Shown: one piece after another, positions 37,501 through 43,500 of the stretch
Layout of the letters: the number at the start of each line of letters is the position of its first letter
Numbering within the stretch: the first letter of the stretch is position 1
DNA from: Spisula solida
Lineage: Eukaryota; Mollusca; Bivalvia; Venerida; Mactridae
Direction: 5' to 3'
NCBI GenBank assembly: GCA_947247005.1
Contig: OX365949.1
Span: 1,622,001-1,686,000 of the forward strand
DNA length: 64,000 nucleotides
Notes under the pieces: model-generated
The model's input: only the letters and a program-made list of their open reading frames with translations
What the model was told of the DNA's origin: nothing
Database searches by the model: none
Made by a program: the position numbers and the translations under genes

Positions 37501-40500
37501 CAGGGTTGGGAAGCCATATGAAGCCATATGAAGCTGATATGATATGTTTGTTATGTTAAAACGTCACTTTTTTGTTATGAATATGGTCAAGTTTATCGTT
37601 ATGTTCAGTACCCAGAACAGTGATAGCAATAGATGAAGGCTATATTTTGTATGCCTTCAATATGTATAATTGCAATTATATATGTACGTATTTACGTGTA
37701 TGTTTGTGATAATGAATGTTTATGCGATTGTATGGCTTTGTTATTGACTTGTTAGTTTTTTACCTTATCTGAACAACTACTTTGTTGTAGAGTTACACAC
37801 ATGTGATGCTGGGTATGTGAAATGTCCGCGGAGTTATTGTATCCCTCTACATTATATATGTAATGGTGTACAGGATTGTGAACACGGGGAGGATGAACAG
37901 TCATGCCATGGTACGTACAATGGATCACAATGGAAATTCATTTGAACCCTTTCTTGTGTTTTGACATTTAATGTTGATTTAACATAGCTATTTTATTGAT
38001 TCATGCTTACACATGTATTTATTTACTATATTTGTATATTTTGATATTAAGATTGCCATGTTAATGTTCATTTTAGGTCGACATAAATCTTTCTTTATTT
38101 GTACTATGCTATAACTGGTCTCTAGACACTACAACGTTTCTTAAACCTCAGCTAAAGTTGTGATTTTGGTGCCTTGAGACCTTATCTTGCGTTCTTCAGT
38201 TTGTGCATTCTTCACAATGTATCATGTTCAAAATGAATCTTCTTTTCCGCTACGTTGAGCAAATAAAGTAGCAAAGCTTGACGTAATTAAGACTAAAATG
38301 TCTCAAATTTTATATTCATGCTAAACGTATTAATGCATTCTGTTCTATCGCCATACTAGACATATTAGAGTTTTCCAATAATTTTCCTGTTAAAATATTA
38401 AAGTGTCCAGTTTTATTCATGTTAAAAAATATTAGTGTTGTATGTTTATACACATGGTAGGAGTATAAGTGTCTCCTGCAAGATTATATAGTTTATTTTC
38501 TTCTACATTGTAGACATTGAATGTCAAGGGTCACTACATTGTCGACAGTCAAAGTTATGTGTGAGTGACCAACATGTATGTGATGGACATGTAGATTGTC
38601 CACTCGGTGATGACGAAATAATATGTGACCAAACACCGGCAACAAGTAGATGGTTATCACTGAATGCATCCAGCGAGTTGTCCTACAGTCCGTATCTGGC
38701 AAAATTAGATTTGTCGGATGTCAGACTTGCTGTTATAAACAAGACAATGTTTCAAGGGTTATATAATTTGTTGTCACTAGATTTGAGTAAGAATGATTTA
38801 ACTGAGTTGAATTCTGACATATTTACTAATTTGTCTCGTTTGGAGAATCTTACACTTGTTGGCAATAGACAACTTAAGGTTCTTCAAGCAGGTGCATTTC
38901 ATGGTTTAAAATCGGTGAAGGGTAAACTGGATTTATCAAACATGAAGATATCCACCGTGTTTTCTGGAACGTTCGAGGGTTTGGAATCTCTGAAAGTTTT
39001 AAATCTGTCAAACAATGATATATCTGAACTACAAGATTACGGTTTTAGTGGAATGGGCAAACTTGAAAAACTTTATATACACGGTAACCCTATCCTCAAA
39101 TTCTCCAGTAAGGTATTTGATGGTCTTACTTCACTGAAGACATTGGTTTCCGACGTTTATCTTCTATGTTGCATACGACCTTCAACTGTTCCGGAGAACC
39201 AATGTTTTCCTGAACGTGATCAGTTCTCTTCATGCGATGATCTTATGCGGAATGAAATGTTGAGATATTTTGTGTGGATTATCGGAATGTTTGCATTATT
39301 CGGTAATGCATTGGCATTGGTTTATAGGATAATAATGGAAAACATGAGTTTCCGTACCGGCAATGGTATCTTACTGACCAACTTAAGTATTGCTGATTTT
39401 CTTATGGGAGTATACATGCTTATCATCGCCAGTGCGGACACTTACTTCCGTGGAGAATATGTTTGGAATGATACCACTTGGAGACGAGGTGCATTGTGCA
39501 AACTTGCTGGTAGGTACTTCAACATAAAGGTCGGTATTACTGTTCTTGCATTTTATTTATTTAGAAAATATTCAGTCATTAATTTTGTTTAGTATTCGCA
39601 CTCACCGGTAAGAGGTTTCTGCAATCTGCCTAGCTTTACCTTACCCGCAGATTCGGCATATAGCTTTAAGCCATAAGGGACTTTAGTATCGCTTACAATA
39701 TATTATAAGCCAGTTATTTATTAAAATGATAATAATAATTACGACTTGGTTCTAGACTAATTTTCAATAAATAGTCCACATGCTTTTGTTCTTTTTCTAT
39801 TATTAATATGAAATGTAGTCCACTTCATTTGTTTCTCTTTATTACTATGTGTACAACTTTTGTTACCTCTCAAATGTTTCGAAAGTTTTTATTTGTGCTT
39901 TATTATTGGTTATTTGATACGTTTAATACATTTGTATTTTGGTATAGATTTACGTATTCGATGTAACGTTTTTTGTAATGTTTCAGGAGTTCTATCGTTC
40001 TTATCGTGTGAGGCATCGGGTGTATTTCTGTGTCTGATCACTATTGATAGATGGTTAACAATACGTTATACACTACAGAGAGCTGGATTTACGAAAACTA
40101 GCGCATTACATACATGTCTAGTAATGTGGGTTGTGTGTATTATCCTTGCTGTTCTACCAATCGTTGGACTTGCCTACTTTGATGAAGATTTCTACACAAA
40201 GTTAGTTGTTATTACAACATGGTTTGTACTGAGAACGCTGGTCAGTGGCCGTAAAGTCTGACTTGACTTGATTCGTTGCTTCTGAGCATAATTAAAAACT
40301 TAATCAAAGATAAGGCAACAAATTAATACAGGTGTCCAAACAGGTGGCTACATTTCTTAGTTTTATCGATATGTTTTGTATAAAGAATATTTGAACGATT
40401 ATTGTTGTGATTTAAAAGCATTATTTGTGTTCCAGATCAGGTGTATGTTTAGCATTACCTTTTACCACAGACAGAAACAGAGGATGGGAGTATGTTGTGA

Positions 40501-43500
40501 TTATATTTGTGTTTCTCAACTTTGCTATGTTTGTTTTCATCGCCGTGGGACAATTACTTATATTCAGGTACTATTCCAAATGTTACATGTATAACAACTC
40601 CCTTTCTACTCCCCTAGTTTCGAATTTTTAGTTAAATAATGGTACTAGATCAGGTTGTGAGTCCAAACACCGTCAACAATGATATTTTAAAACTTAAATA
40701 ATCCCATAAAAAGTCACTGAATCTCATTATTCGTCATTTTCTAAGGGACCATTTTTACACAGAACAGCTTGTAATTTGTTAACTGTTCTTTATAGTGCCG
40801 TTCGTTCTCAACTGTTTTCGGTAATGTCCGGTTTGTTATCATCTTTATACATGCATACAATCTATAGAAGACGAGAATTTTTATGAAGTCTTACGCTCGC
40901 CGAGTTCAATCATTTATCTGCTTGATGTTTTAAGAGTTTTGTCTATTACAGGGAGATCCGTAAGGCAAGCATGGCCGTTGATAGCACACAGAAGAGAGAT
41001 GACATTGCCATTGCTCGAAAACTGTTACTGATAGTAATGACAAATTTTCTGTGCTGGTTTCCAATTTGCATTATGGGTAAATATGACGGTTCATAGTTTA
41101 AATTATTAGTGCTCATAAATCATTTTTGTTTTGTTTTGTTACGTATAACTATACTATAATTGAATTTAATACGTCTTTAAACATTGTTAATCGTATGTCA
41201 CTGTGAATTGGAAGAGAATGTGACCTCATATTTAGATGTCATGTAATCAAAATCTGGGTATGGTATACGGTACTTAGAGACTATAATGACGTCCAATGAA
41301 GTCATTTGTCCTCCATCTTTGATTTATTTATAGCTGTTGAGAATTGACCATGAAAACTTGGAACATATAAGTATGTATTGGTAATTTAGGGATACACTGG
41401 TCAAATCAATTGACTGTCATGATAATTCGACTAAAATACTGTTGAAAATCTTCATACAACCAAAACCTCGTTAAAAAGATAGATGTTTTGTTCTTATAAG
41501 ACATTTGATATAATTATATGGTATGTTTATCAAAAGGCAATTGTGAGAACACATATTCCCAAGATCAGATGAAAATCTCAGTCCACGGCGTAGACCACAG
41601 GCCGGATGGTCAGCCGATTATAACAACATACCTTAAAAGCGTTTTGCTAGCTGATGATGACTTATTACCATTAAAAAATACACGTACATGTATATTGCAG
41701 GTTTGATTGCTATGAATGGATATGTGTTTGACAGTGAAGTATATGCCTGGGTTGCTGTGTTCGTGTTACCATTGAATTCTGCTACAAATCCTGTACTGTA
41801 CACACTATCATCTTTCTTCACAAGTGATCTTGGAAACAAGGTGACATTTTATATTTCTAATACTGAGCACCTTAACTGGGATTCTAACCTGTACTGTATG
41901 ACGTCATCGAGCTTTGGTTGTAGGTCAATTTGTGTTTGTCAGCTGTTTCATTTCAGTGCTGTCTTCACTGTCCGATTTTCATATGTTTTTGTATGTCTAT
42001 CTTATATCTATACACGCAAAATTACCATTGACCAGTTGTGCCCGTAGCCAACAATTCTACATTATGCGTGTAGTCACCGATCAATTTTGCAATTACAGTC
42101 TATTAAAGGATGGTGTGGGTGGGTTTCTATTTATTTCTATATTAAAGATGCGTTTTTTGTGTTTTAGATAAAGGAGAAGCTTACAATGCAGAGGAACGTT
42201 AACCGTCCTTCAGGTATATAAGTGTCTTCAATTCAGTTTAAACATATTTAACATCGTATGTGAAACACGTTCTTACTACCAACCTGTCCCTCTGAATGAT
42301 GTTCAAAGTAAATCACCAGCGTTCCTCTCATTTAAAGAGAGAATGTGATGTTAATCGGACATTAAGCTCACAATCTTCCGATCAAGCGTAGTTGTAATAT
42401 ATCATTCATGTGTTTAGTGTTTATCATTATACTTGTACATGTATTCATTTTTTGACAATGATACATGTACATGCTTAAAACATTAAGAGAACGTTCTTAT
42501 GATTCCTGAACTAATATGTTTGGTTTGGTCAGCGAACAGATCTAAAAATGACCTATTGCAAAGTACCATTACTATATTGAACTCCAAATCACGGGCTTAC
42601 AACAGTGGTTTTATTGAAACTCTTTCAGAACAAAAGGAAGCAGAGGTCCTGGAGAAGTTATCTGAAAGTGGATTAATACGATTGTATTATGAACCTGGTA
42701 TCATATCCCTGACGAAATACATGGAGCAACAGAAGCTAACATTCATACATAGTGTTCATATCGCTAAAGTTCTGGCTAAAGCTTTAGATCTGTTACATAC
42801 GTTGGGATATTGTGCTGGTCCATTCTCTACTGATGAAGTTTTGATACGACTTAATTACGCACAGGTAATTTAATTGGACTCCAAATTGGAAGTATCAACC
42901 TATTGATGCTAGGCATTTTTATACATTTTAAACAGTTTAACAATGTGAATATATCAGTCCTTGAATTTGCAAATTAGAAGAAAAATAATGTTGCGTTACA
43001 GTTAATTAAGTGCAGATAGCTACCAAACAAGCATTTTGACCTGTGACTCTATCGTACCATTATATTTCTATCTTGATACTGTCTGCATACACAAAAGATA
43101 ATAAAAAACCAGACGTCGAAAGCAGCATTCATAAGAAACAGCAGATAACGAAAAGGCACAAAAAGATCAGTATACAAATGTCTAGCTCTGTATCGGTCAA
43201 AATGACAAATACGAGTTTTGTTTACTTTTGATTGATATTCATGTTATAATTACTATTATTGTTGACGTTTTAAAGTTTAAAATCAGACCAATTATTGAAG
43301 TTTGAAACACATTCAATTGTTTTGATTTTATTTATTTGTACCTGCAACTTACGCCAGTAAATGTGCATATTGCTAAATGTGATATTACTCACATATCAAT
43401 TCGAAGTCATCAATATATGTCATCTCATTGAAAACGAAGGTTATTACAGAAGAAGCTACCATTGTTCTGACGTCCAACTTTCGTCTAATTGATCTACCAA

